Position numbers and translations under genes: made by a program
Shown here: piece after piece, positions 1 to 10,925 of the stretch
Position numbering within the stretch: the first letter of the stretch is position 1
Layout: every line of letters starts with the position of its first letter
Notes under the pieces: model-generated
What the model was told of the DNA's origin: nothing
Seen by the model: only the letters and a program-made list of their open reading frames with translations
Database searches by the model: none
Assembly: GCA_015698045.1 (NCBI GenBank)
Contig: BLAL01000285.1
Coordinates: 2,108,001-2,172,000, forward strand
Length of the DNA stretch: 64,000 nucleotides
DNA from: Rhizophagus clarus
Lineage: Eukaryota > Glomeromycota > Glomeromycetes > Glomerales > Glomeraceae
Direction of reading: 5' to 3'

Positions 1-459
1 TATTTCTCAACTTCAATCTTGAAAAAAGTGTGTTTTTAAGAAGAGTTTTTCGTACGTTATAAAAAAAATTTTATTATTCAAGATCGGAAAGTAAGAATAG
101 AAATTGATAGAACATATGATAATCTATCAATTTCTTAATTTGTATAAGTGTAGTACATTAAAAAATTTAATGTTTGACCACTAAATGAAGTAATACAATT
201 GATATTATACAAGATAATTTTAATATGAAAATAATCTGCATATAACTAAAGCTTTGCATGAGCCAGCTCAAGTCAAGCTACAGTCTGGCTTGGCTTGGCT
301 TGAAAAAAAAAATTCTGGCTTGAGCCAAAATGAGTCAAGCCACAAAAAATCTTGGCTCAACTCATTCAAGCCAAGCTGAGCCATGAAAAATTCTGGCTCA
401 AGCCAAGTTGAGCTTGAGCTGGCTCAAACTGGCTCAAGCTTTATTATCAAAAAAAAAAA

Positions 460-735
460 AGCCAAAACTAGGCATTATTATATGTAAAGTTACAAAAAAA
501 AACACTGGAACTAATAGTTTCAGTATTTTTTTATATATCAAGTTGCCAAAACTTATATAAAATAGCAAAAAAAAAGCCGAAACTATTAGTTCTGGAGTTT
601 TTATATATAAAATCACAAAAAAATGCTGAAATAATGGTCTCGGCATTTTTATTCAAAAAAAATGCTAGAACAAATGGTTCCAATATTTTTTATATATAAG
701 TTTGCAAGAAAAACGCCAGAACAAATGGTTTTGAC
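460..735. repeat. Imperfect tandem repeats of about 60 bp inside the 2.2-kb TIR element
   Basis: Four to five degenerate units share an A-run, then a core like GCCGAAACTATTAGTTCTGG, then a T-rich TTTTTATATATAAA stretch. They lie between the left arm and the main minisatellite. Open frames over this stretch are low-complexity Phe/Leu/Ile strings and I do not call them genes. Confidence 0.55.
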
Positions 736-929
736 AGGACCCTGAATAATACTAATATAACTCACATACGGGTTTGTGTAGAGTTTATAATAGATATACG
801 TGAATTTATTTTTAAAAAATACTAATTTCGGTAAATTAAATTACTCAGTATTTACCAAATTTTATTTTATTTTTTTTATTTTTTTACTTTTTTTCAGTAT
901 TTTATACCAAATTTATTTATTTTTATTAT

Positions 930-2165
930 TCTTTTTTGGTTTTTAATACCCTAATTCCAAAAGTCTGGTCGTGTTTTTCACCTGGCAACACTACAAAAAA
1001 TAAAAAAAAATAATTAATTAGTTAAAAAAATACCAAAAAACACTTTCTCCACCCTCCCTTACCTTAATTCCAAAATTTCAGTCATACTTTTCGTCTGGCA
1101 ATACTACAAAAAATAAAAAAAAACAATTAATTAGTTAAAAAAAATACCAAAAAACACTTCTCCCACCCTCCCTTACTTTAATTCCAAAAGTCTGGTCGTG
1201 CTTTTTGTCTGATAACACTATACAAAAAGTAAAAAAAAGTTAATACTTAATTAATTAAAAAAAAGCAACGAAATACCTTCCCCAACCCTCCCTTACCTTA
1301 ATTCCAAAAGTCTGGTCATGCTTTTTGTCTGACAACACTACAAAAAATAAAAAAAAACAATTAATTAGTTAAAAAAAATACCGAAAAACACTTTCCCCAC
1401 CCTCCTTTACCTTAATTCCAAAAGTTTAGTCATGCTTTTCATCTGGCAACACTATAAAAAGTAAAAAAAAAGTTAATACTTAATTAATTAAAAAAAAACA
1501 ACAAAACATCTCCTCCAATCCTCTCTTACCTTAATTCCAAAAGTCCGGTCGTACTTTTTGTCTGGCAACACTACAAAAAATAAAAAAAAATAATTAATTA
1601 GTTAAAAAAAAATACTGAAAAACACTTTCCTCACCCTCCCTTATCTTAATTCCAAAAGTCCGGTCATGCCTTTTGTCTGGCAACACTACAAAAAATAAAA
1701 AAAAAATAATTAATTAATTAGTTAAAAAAAACACAGAAAAACGCTTCCCCACCCTCCCTTACCTTAATTCCAAAAGTCCGGTCATGCTTTTTGTCTGGCA
1801 ACATTACAAAAAGTAAAACAAAAGTTAATACTTAATTAATTAAAAAAAATATAACGAAACACCTCCCCCAACCCTTCCTTACCTTAATTCCAAAAGTCTG
1901 GTCATGCTTTTTGTTTGGCAACACTACAAAAAATAAAAAAAAACAATTAATTAGTTAAAAAAAAATACTGAAAAACACTTCCCTCACCTTCCCTTACCTT
2001 AATTTCAAAAGTCTGGTCATGCTTTTCATCTGGTAATATTACAAAAGTAAAAAAAAGTTAATACTTAATTAATTAAAAAAAACAATGAAACACCTCTCCC
2101 AACCCCTCCCTTACCTTAATTCCAAAAGTCTGATCATACTTTTCTCTAGCAACACTACAAAAATA
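930..2165 (-). repeat. Minisatellite of about 117 bp x 11, each unit with mini-exon-like splice signals
   Basis: About eleven units start near 946, 1059, 1172, 1291, 1407, 1525, 1640, 1758, 1877, 1996 and 2111. Read on the minus strand, each unit has a T-rich run ending TTTTTTGTAG, a 41-nt segment beginning TGTTGCCAGAC and ending GGAATTAAG, and then GTAAGGGAGGG, which is a consensus-like 5' splice site. In the unit near 1297-1337 the segment is exactly 41 nt and the spacer (about 76 nt) is the size of a normal intron in this window. 41 is not a multiple of three, so joined segments would shift frame at every junction. This is direct sequence observation. Transcription and splicing are not shown. 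A related array lies at 8160-9504 on the other strand. Confidence 0.8.
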
Positions 2166-2463
2166 AACTGATAAATGATTAAAAAAAAGATCAGATATTC
2201 AGATTATCTGATTAGATCAGCAAGTCACATGACCCTGCCTTTATACCGAATAATTTGTTATAACGTTAATAGTAAAAAATTGCTGAGCTTGATCTGACTC
2301 ATGAGCCAGCTTGAACTTTTCAAGCCCAAGCTCACTGCCAGCTTGAGTTTATCAAGCCAAGCCTAATACCTGACTCAAGCTTTTTCAAGCTGGTTTGTGA
2401 GCCACCAAGCCAATTTAATCATGGTTTGGCTTGGTTCAGCTCATGCGAAGCTTTACATGTGAC

Positions 2464-2699
2464 ATTTCTGGTTTCTGATATTAAAATCTATTATAAGTAA
2501 TATAGCATCATTTTTTAATAAAATGATATGTTATACTTGAAAAATTAACCAATTAATTTATTTTAAATTTTGTATTTTAATAGATTATATGATAAATGAT
2601 TTATGTTTTAAATTTTATTTTGATTAATGTTAATTTTTAATAAAAATATATATAATTAATAATTAACAATTAATATACTATATTTTTTTTGCTAATTAC
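2464..2699. other. AT-rich spacer
   Basis: Simple AT-rich sequence between the 2.2-kb TIR element and the mariner-type element. I see no gene, RNA or ordered repeat in it. Confidence 0.6.
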
Positions 2700-2701
2700 T
2701 A

Positions 2702-5700
2702 CAGTGTGCGTCACCTATACTCAACAATAGTCCAAAATTTATGAGGCAAAACACATGATATTATACACAATTTTAACCAATTAAATTTTATTGCGACTTT
2801 TTTTTTCTCTGTCGTATGGGCTGATCTTGCTCGTTTCACTAAATAATATTTTGTGATATTTATAAAATTGTACTACACTAGTACTACATTATACTACAAA
2901 AACACGTGGTAGCCGTGTGATAATTTATATTTAGGCCAATTATCGCTTGAAAAATTATTTTTTCACTATTAGAATCGCAAGTTTCAAATAAGTTGTAGAT
3001 TAGTTTTAAAAAACTTCTTGCAAGGCTAAAGAAATATTAGAAAAGGTTAGAAAAGTATAAAACTATATATTAATAACATGGTAGGTGGTTTCTTTCAAAA
3101 ATAAACCTATTTATAAACATTAAATAACTTATACTTTATAATAATAAATAGAATAATTATTCTGCAGAGTTCTTATTATATTTATTTCAATAGTTCTTTA
3201 TAGATACTTGATATACACTTCCAAAAATGAGACTTTTTATTTAATTACAAGATAATGTAATAAAACAACTGTTATTTATTATGTAAAGAATTGGGAAGGT
3301 GAATAAAATATGTATTGTTTTATAATAAAAATTTACAATATCATATAATTGTTTTTTCATAACTACTATAAGCAATTTCCAATAAAAATACAACAAATTT
3401 ATAATAAATAAAATAAACAATTGATATGCTATAGTTTTCATAAAAAAAAGATACTGTCGTAAAGTATCGTGCACAAAAAATTAAAGTGGTTTAGTGCCAT
3501 ATCACATTTTGATCTAGGTGATATAATCGAAGATGAGCAAAATTAGCCCATACGTTAAAAAACACATTTTTTTTACATTTCAACTTTATTTAATTCTTCT
3601 AAAATATTATCAGGAACACGTCTATAAGATTTATACTTTTTTACGGCATATTCTGCCAATTTTTCTCCAATTTCCTTACGATAAATATCTATGCATATAA
3701 CGCCATGTTTTTCTTGCAAATTTCCTAATTGTAGTTAATTAACAGAATCTAAACCTAAAGGAACTGTTTTTTATAACCCTGCCCAAGAATAATCACAATT
3801 TTCACGAGTAAATTTTTTTGTGGCTCCCCAATACATTTCAATGAAATTTAACTCACAATGGAATTTGGGATAGAATACACATTTATGACCCGCTGCTGAA
3901 ATAATTTCATGTATTGCACCTTTTTGAGCTACAAAATCTGGTTCTAAAGACATAATTCGTCTTGCACAACAATCAACTCAGTTAGGATCTTTATTACCAT
4001 TTTTACATAATTGACAATCTGCTCTTAACCCATTTTTCCATTTTCCTCTTTCTAAAAGTACCTGTTTCATTCCCTTAGGTTTTCTGCGCAATTCTTCATT
4101 GAAATAATCATTTGGAAAACACATGTCTTGCTGATTATTGTCTCCCCAAGTTGTACTTCGCATTGCCAGTTGCTTTCCACCTGGAAAAAGATTTTTTTTG
4201 CTCGCTATAAGAGCATCTGGCAAAAATACAGCATGATTTGAACTGTTATCAAATGCAAATATAGCAATATAGGTAGGAAATAAAGCTTCAAAAATTGGAA
4301 TTGCTTTTAATTTTACTTGCTCTAACAAATGATTCATTGTCCAATATCCTTCTTGATTTTTTCCAGGAATTAAATAAACACAAGCTTCATGTGGAATATT
4401 AGGGTAATTTTCAATTGCTTGAGCATCTAATCTAAGTCGTCCATATGCTTCTATTATAAATTCACTTACCATAATTGATCGTCCATTCCCTTTTTTTCAT
4501 AATAGCAATTCACCTATTTTTACTCATACTCCACGTTTACCATCATTAAAATAAAAAATACACTCATCATGTGTTATCAAAATGTGTTCTTTTTCACCAT
4601 TTTGAAGATTTGGCAAGACTTGATCCATTGTTTCTCCTTCATAACTGGTTCATATTTAGCCATTTCATTTAAAAATATTTTACGGTATTCCACTACATCA
4701 TCTCTTTCATGCCCATCAAAATATACTCCTTGCTTTTGTTGCTGATGAAAAAAACCCAATACATTTAACCACCGTCTTGCTATAGAATCAGAAATAGTTT
4801 TTTATTTAATAATTCCAGTTTTCAGTAAAAGAGTCTATTCAACAAATTCTTTGAACTTTGTTGGTGTTGTGTGTCTTCCCTGACTACAAATCCATGCTTG
4901 GCATTTTGCTGCTATATCTTCATCATCAACTAATCGAATAATTTTTTGATGTTTACCTTGAAAGGCTGGTGGAAGTTGAGAATGTTAAAGCTAATATTTC
5001 ACCCAAACTCTAATACATCATACTTTATATGGATGACTATCAATAAAGACCAATTCTGCAGCTTTAACACTTATTTTTATTAACCCTTTTTCATTTTCTT
5101 TAACTCGTTTTAACATTTCAAATATTGCTCTTTTTTTATTATATTCGATTACTGACATTCTGTATTGATCTCTCTTTAATTCTTCCTTTAAATTTTTGAT
5201 CTTAACTTCAACTTCTTTGAAATTCCATTCATCATCTGTAAGAATGTCATCACTTTCAATCATTTCTTTATTTTTTGAGCTAAAAAAATTTGTTAATTTT
5301 GATGTACCTTTTGCAGCTTTAGTCCACTTTCCATTTGGTCCATAATTATTATAAAATGTAGATTTTTTAGTTGATTCAGTTAGATATGATCCGCGTATTT
5401 TTTTTCTAAGTGAACATTTTTTTTCCATACTAATTCTAATTCTAAAAGCCTTTTATAATTAGTCTGTACTAATGTTAGATCTATGTCTTCTTTCCATTCA
5501 TTGTCATCATCATCACCCCAATCTTCATTTAAAAAATCTTCAATTTCTCTTGTTTTTTTCTTAAATTTTGTTTCATTAGAAATAAAAGTACCATTGGTAG
5601 CATGAGATTTGGTTGAAGCAATGTGGTGTTTTTTTGATGAACGTGTCATTTTGTTTTAAAAAAGAAAAAATTTGTGATCAATCATCAAAAAAAAGAGACG

Positions 5701-5997
5701 AGATGTATTTCACAATATTTCACATGATTTATTAATTTGGCCAGAATTACAAAATCTAAGTTAATTCTAGTCAAAATTAAGATTCTGAATTTCTGGTTTT
5801 ACTAATAATTTGGCATAATTTCAAAACTTTATAGATATTGACAGATTTGTAATTGGTAAAAAGTACACTACAAGAATTGTTTTTTATGTCTTAAAGTTTC
5901 ATATTTGTGGCTTATATTTTTTGTACATTTGAATTTTAAGAATTATAAGTTTTTAAAATAGTGTAAAATCTATGTAAAGTATAGGTAACGCACACTG
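2702..5997 (-). mobile_element. Tc1/mariner-type (IS630 superfamily) DNA transposon, complete ends, decayed gene
   Basis: Twenty-base terminal inverted repeats CAGTGTGCGTCACCTATACT (2702-2721) and its complement with one mismatch (5978-5997) are flanked on both sides by TA (2700-2701 and 5998-5999), the target of this superfamily. The transposase gene is on the minus strand in the right two thirds. About 840 bp between the left repeat and the gene's 3' end carry no recognisable coding. The element is 3.3 kb, longer than a minimal mariner. Stops and frame changes in the gene mean it is not autonomous. No second copy is seen in the window. Confidence 0.9.
3560..5649 (-). pseudogene. DDE transposase of the Tc1/mariner-type element (broken)
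   Basis: The pieces run N to C from 5649 down to about 3560. First comes an acidic/basic N-terminus (5649-5380). Next is a segment with YGPNGKWTKAA and KLTNFF that is usual at the start of this fungal family (5428-5018), then YFDGHERDDVVEYRK (4759-4577), an HDE motif with the first catalytic Asp near 4545, and the second Asp in FAFDNSSNH followed by the PGGKQLAMR motif (4472-3978). Last is the catalytic Glu in CELNFIEMYWG (3953-3771), with a tail ending RRVPDNILEELNKV. Breaks include a TGA at 3978-3980 between DPN and VDCCARRIM (same frame both sides), in-frame stops near 4500-4530, stops near 3735 and 3770, and at least two frame changes (near 4590 and 5400). The function of the family is cut-and-paste transposition at TA sites. 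Family assignment rests on motif order plus the TA duplication. Confidence 0.85.
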
Positions 5998-5999
5998 TA

Positions 6000-6550
6000 T
6001 ATATATTGATTTAATTAAGTAAAAATTTATTAAAATAATTCAAGTATTTTTAAAAATAAATGAGAGTTAAATTTGTAATAAAATTGTAAGTAGATTTGCC
6101 TATAATTGCTTATGGTTTAAAGAATAATAATTACAAATTATTTACTAAAAACTAATAAAAAAAAATATTTTTTAAATTTTATAATTTATGATATTTTTAT
6201 ATATTAGGATAATAAAATCTTGAATATAATTAAAATTATATATTTTATGTAGATTATTTCTATTTGTATACTATTGTATTTATATATAAATTATTATAAA
6301 ATTTTCTTTTATAAAAATATTATTATATAAAATTTTAATTATGGTTATTTTTAAAAAATAAGAAAAAAAATTTTTGTAAAATAGATATCACCTAAAAAGG
6401 AAGGTTTGTATCATATAATAACTTAATATGGTAATTTTAATATTCTGATTGGAATTATAAAAAATTATGATATAATATGTAATAAATAAGATTTTTAATA
6501 TAAAAAAAATTCTAATATTTATAGAAAAATGAAAAAGAGAGGATGTAATA
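6000..6550. other. AT-rich intergenic stretch
   Basis: Very AT-rich sequence with T and A runs. The only open frames are low-complexity strings without codon structure. Nothing else seen. Confidence 0.5.
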
Positions 6551-6589
6551 CAGGATGATAAATAATAGTCACACAGGTCGAAATATAAT

Positions 6590-6912
6590 AAATCGGCCAT
6601 CAGTCAGTTATATGACTGATTGGTGACTGATTGGTGACTGATTAGTAACCGATTGGTTGCCAATTCTTTCAATCTGTTACCTATCAATCATCAATCAGGC
6701 ACTAATTTCGATCAGTTACCAATCAGTCATATAACCAATTGGTGACTGATTGATAGCAGATTAGTGTCAATTTAGCTATCGGTTATTAATCGGCTATATC
6801 GGATTGATGACTGATTGGTGTCAGATGAGATTTAGTAAGCAATCGGTTAGCAATCAGTCAGCAATCAGTTAGTAATCAGTTATATTGCTGATTTATGACC
6901 GATTGATGATTA
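6590..6912 (+). repeat. GACTGATTGGT-type short-unit repeat (left arm)
   Basis: About 320 bp of degenerate 11-bp units such as GACTGATTGGT, with interspersed inverse units (ATCAATCAG, AACCGATTGG). The inverse family occurs at 10300-10900. Confidence 0.7.
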
Positions 6913-7187
6913 TTTCAATCCGGAACTCCAGAATCTGTAATTGCAATCTTAAAAAAATTATTTCAGCTTCGGTTCCTTGTTGATTGTAAGATTGCTTGCT
7001 AAAACTAGGAGGTTTTGGCAAGATAGTGTATGCGAAACTGCCAAAACTGCCAAAACTCACAAAACTGTTTTGACGTTTCGGCATAGTATATCATATGATA
7101 TACATATAGTTTCAGCATTCACTATAATCTGCAGTTTGCAGATTTTATTCTGATCAGTTTTAGTATATCATATGACTTACCGATCGT

Positions 7188-8031
7188 TAAGGATGGTGTT
7201 GCAAATAAGCAATTGTCTGCAATTCTGCAAAGTACCACAGAATAATTGCGGAATTGCGGCACATTTGCGGAATTGTGAATTATTTGCAATTTTGCAATAT
7301 TTTTTATTAAAGCAATCCAAAAAAACATTGTGAAATGTTTTTTTTAATTAAAATATACTTTGAAAAAACATTTTACAATGTTTTTTCTTTAAATTAATTA
7401 AAAAATATTGCGAAATATTTTTTAATTAAAATACATTGAAAAAACATTTCGTAACATTTTTTAATTAAAATACATTGAAAAAATGTTGCAAAACGTTTTT
7501 TTTAATTAAATATACTTTGAAAAAATGTTTCACAACGTTTTTTCTTTAAATCAATTAAAAAAACGTTGTGAAATGTTTTTTTTAATTAAATATACTTTGA
7601 AAAAACGTTTTGCAACATTTTTTCTTTAAATTAATTAAAAAAATGTTGCGAAACATTTTTTTAATTAAATATACTTTGAAAAAACGTTTTGCAACATTTT
7701 TTCTTTAAATTAATTAAAAAAATGTTGCGAAATGTTTTTTTTAATTAAAAATACTTTGAAAAAATGTTTCGCAATGTTTTTTCTTTAAATTAATTAAAAA
7801 ATGTTGCGAAATGTTTTTTTTTAATTAAAAATACTTTGAAAAAACGTTTTGCAACATTTTTTCATTAAATTAATTAAAAAAACGTTGTGTAAACATTTTT
7901 TTTATTAAATCGGTTTGGTAAACTGCCAAAACTGATCAGATGAATTGCGGAATTGCGGGTCACTAGCTGCAATTTAACTCCAAAATCCACAATATTGCGG
8001 ATTTGATCAATCAATTGCGGCACCATCCTTA
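7188..8031. mobile_element. hAT-like MITE with internal inverted-satellite core (844 bp)
   Basis: Inverted ends TAAGGATGGTG (7188-) and CACCATCCTTA (-8031) are flanked by CCGATCGT (7180-7187) and CTGATCAT (8032-8039). These octamers match at 6 of 8 with both differences being transitions, fitting an old 8-bp duplication. Sub-terminal zones contain repeated GCAATTCTGC / GCGGAATTGCGG words. The core (about 7325-7900) is a tandem array of units of about 80-90 bp built from AAAAAACGTTTTGCAACATTTTTTC and its inverse, separated by TTTAAATTAATT, so each unit can fold on itself. No coding region. Confidence 0.7.
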
Positions 8032-8159
8032 CTGATCATACTAATTTACTGATCTGATAATCTTAAAAAAAAAGGTTAAAAAAAAAACGTTTTCATTGTT
8101 TATAGTTGGAAAAAATAAACCCGCTCTAAACATGAAAGGTTGGGTTTTTAATTTATTTA

Positions 8160-9504
8160 TTTTTTTTGTAGAAATGTCACTAACATTCCTTTTCTCTTTT
8201 TTTACTTTAGAGCACTTTCCAGACCTGAAATTCGGTGAAACGGTAGGTTGAAAAGGGGGAAGTGTTGTTTAACTTGTTTAATTTTAATTGTAGGAACGTA
8301 CCTAATGGTCCTTTTTCTTTACTTTAGGGTCATTCTTTCGGGACATGAATTCTGTTAAAATGAAATAAAAACAGCCTCCTGGACGAACCTGGACTTAGAA
8401 TGTAAGAAATGGGGGAAGAGGAGTTTTTTTAAATATTAAAGAAACGTACTGATGTTTCTTTATTTATATTAGGTTACCAGACTCCTTGGATGAACCCAGA
8501 CTTTGGAATGTTAGTTGGAAAAGGGAGAGGTAATTTTTTTTTAATATTAAAGAAATGTTACTAACGTTTCTTTCTCTCTTTTTTTTATTGAAGACAGCTT
8601 AGTTTATTTTTTTTTCATTATTGTAGAGTTGCCAGATGGAAAATATGACTGGACTTTTGAAATTGAAGTAAGGGGATCAAGGGAAAGAGCTTTGTTATTT
8701 TTTTTTAATAAATCTAACTAGTTTGTTTTTTTTTTCTTTTCTGTAGGGTTGCCAGACAAAAAACACGACCGGATTTTTGAAATTAAGGTAAGGGAAGACC
8801 GGAAGGGTCTATTATTATTATTATTATTATTATTAATAAATTTAATTAATTTTTTTTTTTGTAGGTATTGCCAAACAAATTATGAACCAGACTTTGGGCG
8901 AAAGGTAAATGGGAAGGGGGCTTTTTCAAACTTTTTTTAGTAACATTTTTAATGTTACTTTTTTTTTTTTTGTAAATATCGATATTGCTGGACGAATCAT
9001 ATGAACTGGACTTTGGGCGAAAGGTACATGGGGAGGGAAGGGTTTTTTTTAATTTTTTTTAGTAACATTTTTAATGTTACTTTTTTTTATAGATCGAATC
9101 GATATTGCCGGATGAATCATGAATCAGACTTTGGGCGAAAGGTAAATGGAAGGGGCTTTTTTAAACTTTTTTTAGTAACGTTTTTAACATTACTTTCTTT
9201 TTTTTTGTAGATATCGATATTGCCAGACGAATCATACGAATTGGAGTTTGGACTAAAGGTAAATGGAAAGGGAAGGGTTTGTTTTTAATCTTTTTTAGTA
9301 ACATTTTTAACATTACTTTTTTTTCTTTCTTTTTTTGTAGGTATTGGCTTAGGTTTCTTGTATGTGGATTGCACTCTGATCAGTAAGTTTCGAAAATGAA
9401 AGCTTTGAAAACTACTTTTTTAAATTGTTTTTTAAAAATTTTAATTAATTTTTCTTTCTTTTTTTTGTAGGTGCTGGCTTTGGTTACTTGTGGATATTGG
9501 ACTG
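8160..9504 (+). repeat. Array of about 11 mini-exon/mini-intron-like units
   Basis: Segments bracketed by splice-like signals lie at about 8473-8509, 8627-8667, 8747-8787, 8865-8904, 9093-9141, 9211-9258, 9341-9382 and 9471-9504, with more degenerate ones before 8470 and a unit ending at 9023 whose acceptor reads TGTAAA. Each is preceded by a T-rich run ending TAG (or ATAG) and followed by GTAAGG, GTAAAT, GTACAT or GTAAGT. The unit at 8747-8787 (GGTTGCCAGACAAAAAACAC...AATTAAG) is the clear relative of the minus-strand unit of the 930-2165 array. Spacers of about 80-100 nt contain the palindrome AGTAACATTTTTAATGTTACT. Segment lengths (34-49 nt) are not multiples of three as a rule, and no long frame survives across them. 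The last two units diverge and read (G)GTGCTGGCTTTGGTTACTTG. Transcription is not known. Confidence 0.75.
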
Positions 9505-9865
9505 GTAAAAATATAATACCAAATGATTTATTATTTTTGTTTTTTAAATTTTAACACAGTTTTTATAAAATAAGATTTATTAAATATATTAAATAAATAA
9601 AATTACAAATTAAAATATTGTTATAGTAAACGACTCTATTTATCTATTATTGACCAATCAAAATTTGGCCTGATCTTTATGCACGTAATCTGATCTTAAC
9701 ATGCATAAATTATTAAACACGTTTTGTTTATTTTTTCAAATACACTCACTCTCTTTCTGCTTTCTCCTTACTCTTTTTACAAGTACATTTTATTTTTATG
9801 ATTATTGTGTTTTTGGCATTGTACGAACTATATTTTATTTTACTCTTTAGTATTACTAACACTAT
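9505..9865. other. AT-rich stretch, no gene seen
   Basis: Contains a short higher-complexity part (about 9640-9790) with CCAATCA and a CT-rich run, but no frame or RNA that I can support. Confidence 0.4.
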
Positions 9866-9879
9866 ACTACTTTTTTTTT

Positions 9880-10070
9880 TTAATATTTATTAATGTTATT
9901 TCTTTTATATTTACTAATATTATTTCTTTTATATTTACTAATGTTATTTCTTTTATATTTACTAATGTTATTTCTTTTATATTTACTAATGTTATTTCTT
10001 TTATATTTAGTATTTACTAATGTTATTTCTTTTATATTTACTAATGTTCTTTTATATTTATATTTTACTA
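9880..10070 (+). repeat. 24-bp tandem repeat (AATGTTATTTCTTTTATATTTACT)n
   Basis: Seven to eight nearly identical 24-bp units, degenerating to the right. Because 24 is a multiple of three, open frames run through in both directions (NVISFIFT and YKRNNISK repeats). These are artefacts of the repeat. Confidence 0.85.
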
Positions 10071-10289
10071 ACATTATCACGTATTTTTCTTTTTTTTATA
10101 TATATATTCATATTACTAACTTTTTATATTTATACTTTACTATACTAACTTTAAAAAATTATGAATGTTTTTTATTTTAGATATTCATTATTTAATAATA
10201 TTACACTTTTAATAAATATTATATACTGTAATAAATATTATATACTGTAATAAATTTATTATTAGTTATATGGTTAATAAAAAGTTATC

Positions 10290-10915
10290 AATTGCCATCA
10301 ATAAACTACCAATCGGTCATCATCAAATGATCATCAAATTAACCATAAAATAACTATAAAATGTAACCATCAAATTGACCATAAAATGACCATTGATTGA
10401 CCATTGATTGATCATCAAATTGACCATAAAATGACCATCAAATGACCATCAAATTGACCTATAAAATGACCATCAATTGACCATTAAATTGACCATAAAT
10501 GCCTATCAAATGACCATCAAATTGACCATAAAATGACCATTGACTGACTATTGATTGATCATTAAATTGACCATAAAATGACTATCAAATGACCATCAAA
10601 TTGACCTATAAAATGACCATTGATTGACCATTAAATTAACCATGAATGCCCATCAAATTGGCCTTAATTGACCATTAATTAACCATAAAATGACCATCAA
10701 TTGACTATTAATTGACCATCAATTGACCATCAATCAACCGTCAATTGGGCTAGCCGATTGGTAGCCGATTGGTGTTGGATTTTGGCAAAAATCAGCCATC
10801 AATCGGACAGTCCGATTGGTATCAAATTGAACAAATCAGATACCAATCAACCATCAATCAGGTACCCGATTGATGACTGATTGATATCCGATTTGACATC
10901 TTTCGACCTATGTCA
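10290..10915. repeat. ACCATCAAATTGACCATAAAATG short-unit repeat (right arm)
   Basis: About 600 bp of degenerate 11- to 23-bp units (ACCATCAAATTG, ACCATAAAATG, ACCATCAATTG), passing at the right end into GATTGGTAGCCGATTGG words inverted relative to the 6590-6912 repeat. Confidence 0.75.
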
Positions 10916-10925
10916 TATAACCTGT

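Larger units (their letters stand above)
247..2455. mobile_element. Non-autonomous TIR element (hAT-like), 2.2 kb, filled with minisatellite
   Basis: The ends are inverted: the left begins TAAAGCTTTGCATGAGC and the right end is its reverse complement with one change (GCTCATGCGAAGCTTTA). The arms continue for roughly 150-180 bp as a GGCTTGAGCC / AAGCCAAGCC rich sequence (about 247-435 and 2283-2455). The flanking octamers CATATAAC (239-246) and CATGTGAC (2456-2463) agree at 6 of 8 positions, differing only by A/G transitions, which fits an aged 8-bp target duplication as made by hAT elements. No transposase is visible. The interior holds imperfect 60-bp repeats and the 117-bp splice-signal minisatellite listed separately. 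The superfamily is inferred from duplication length only. Confidence 0.7.
6551..10925. mobile_element. Putative 4.4-kb foldback (inverted-arm) element with GACTGATTGG-type arms
   Basis: The left side carries CAGGTCGAAA followed by AATCGGCCATCAGTCAG (around 6576-6607). The right side carries the inverted counterpart (CTGATTGATATCCGATTT then TTTCGACCTATG, around 10878-10912), and both margins end in ACAGG/CCTGT. Inside each arm are dense short repeats of GACTGATTGGT or its inverse ATCAATTGACC. No good target duplication is visible, so the outer limits are uncertain. The interior holds a separate 844-bp MITE, a splice-signal array and a 24-bp tandem repeat. It may be one composite element or unrelated repeats that happen to face each other. 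Confidence 0.4.

Noticed and set aside
434-646. Minus-strand 70-codon Phe-rich frame
   Set aside because: It lies over degenerate 60-bp tandem repeats; composition is low-complexity and there is no family resemblance.
9805-10180. Overlapping plus and minus frames of repeated NVISFIFT / YKRNNISK
   Set aside because: They are produced by a 24-bp tandem repeat, whose length is a multiple of three, and are not genes.
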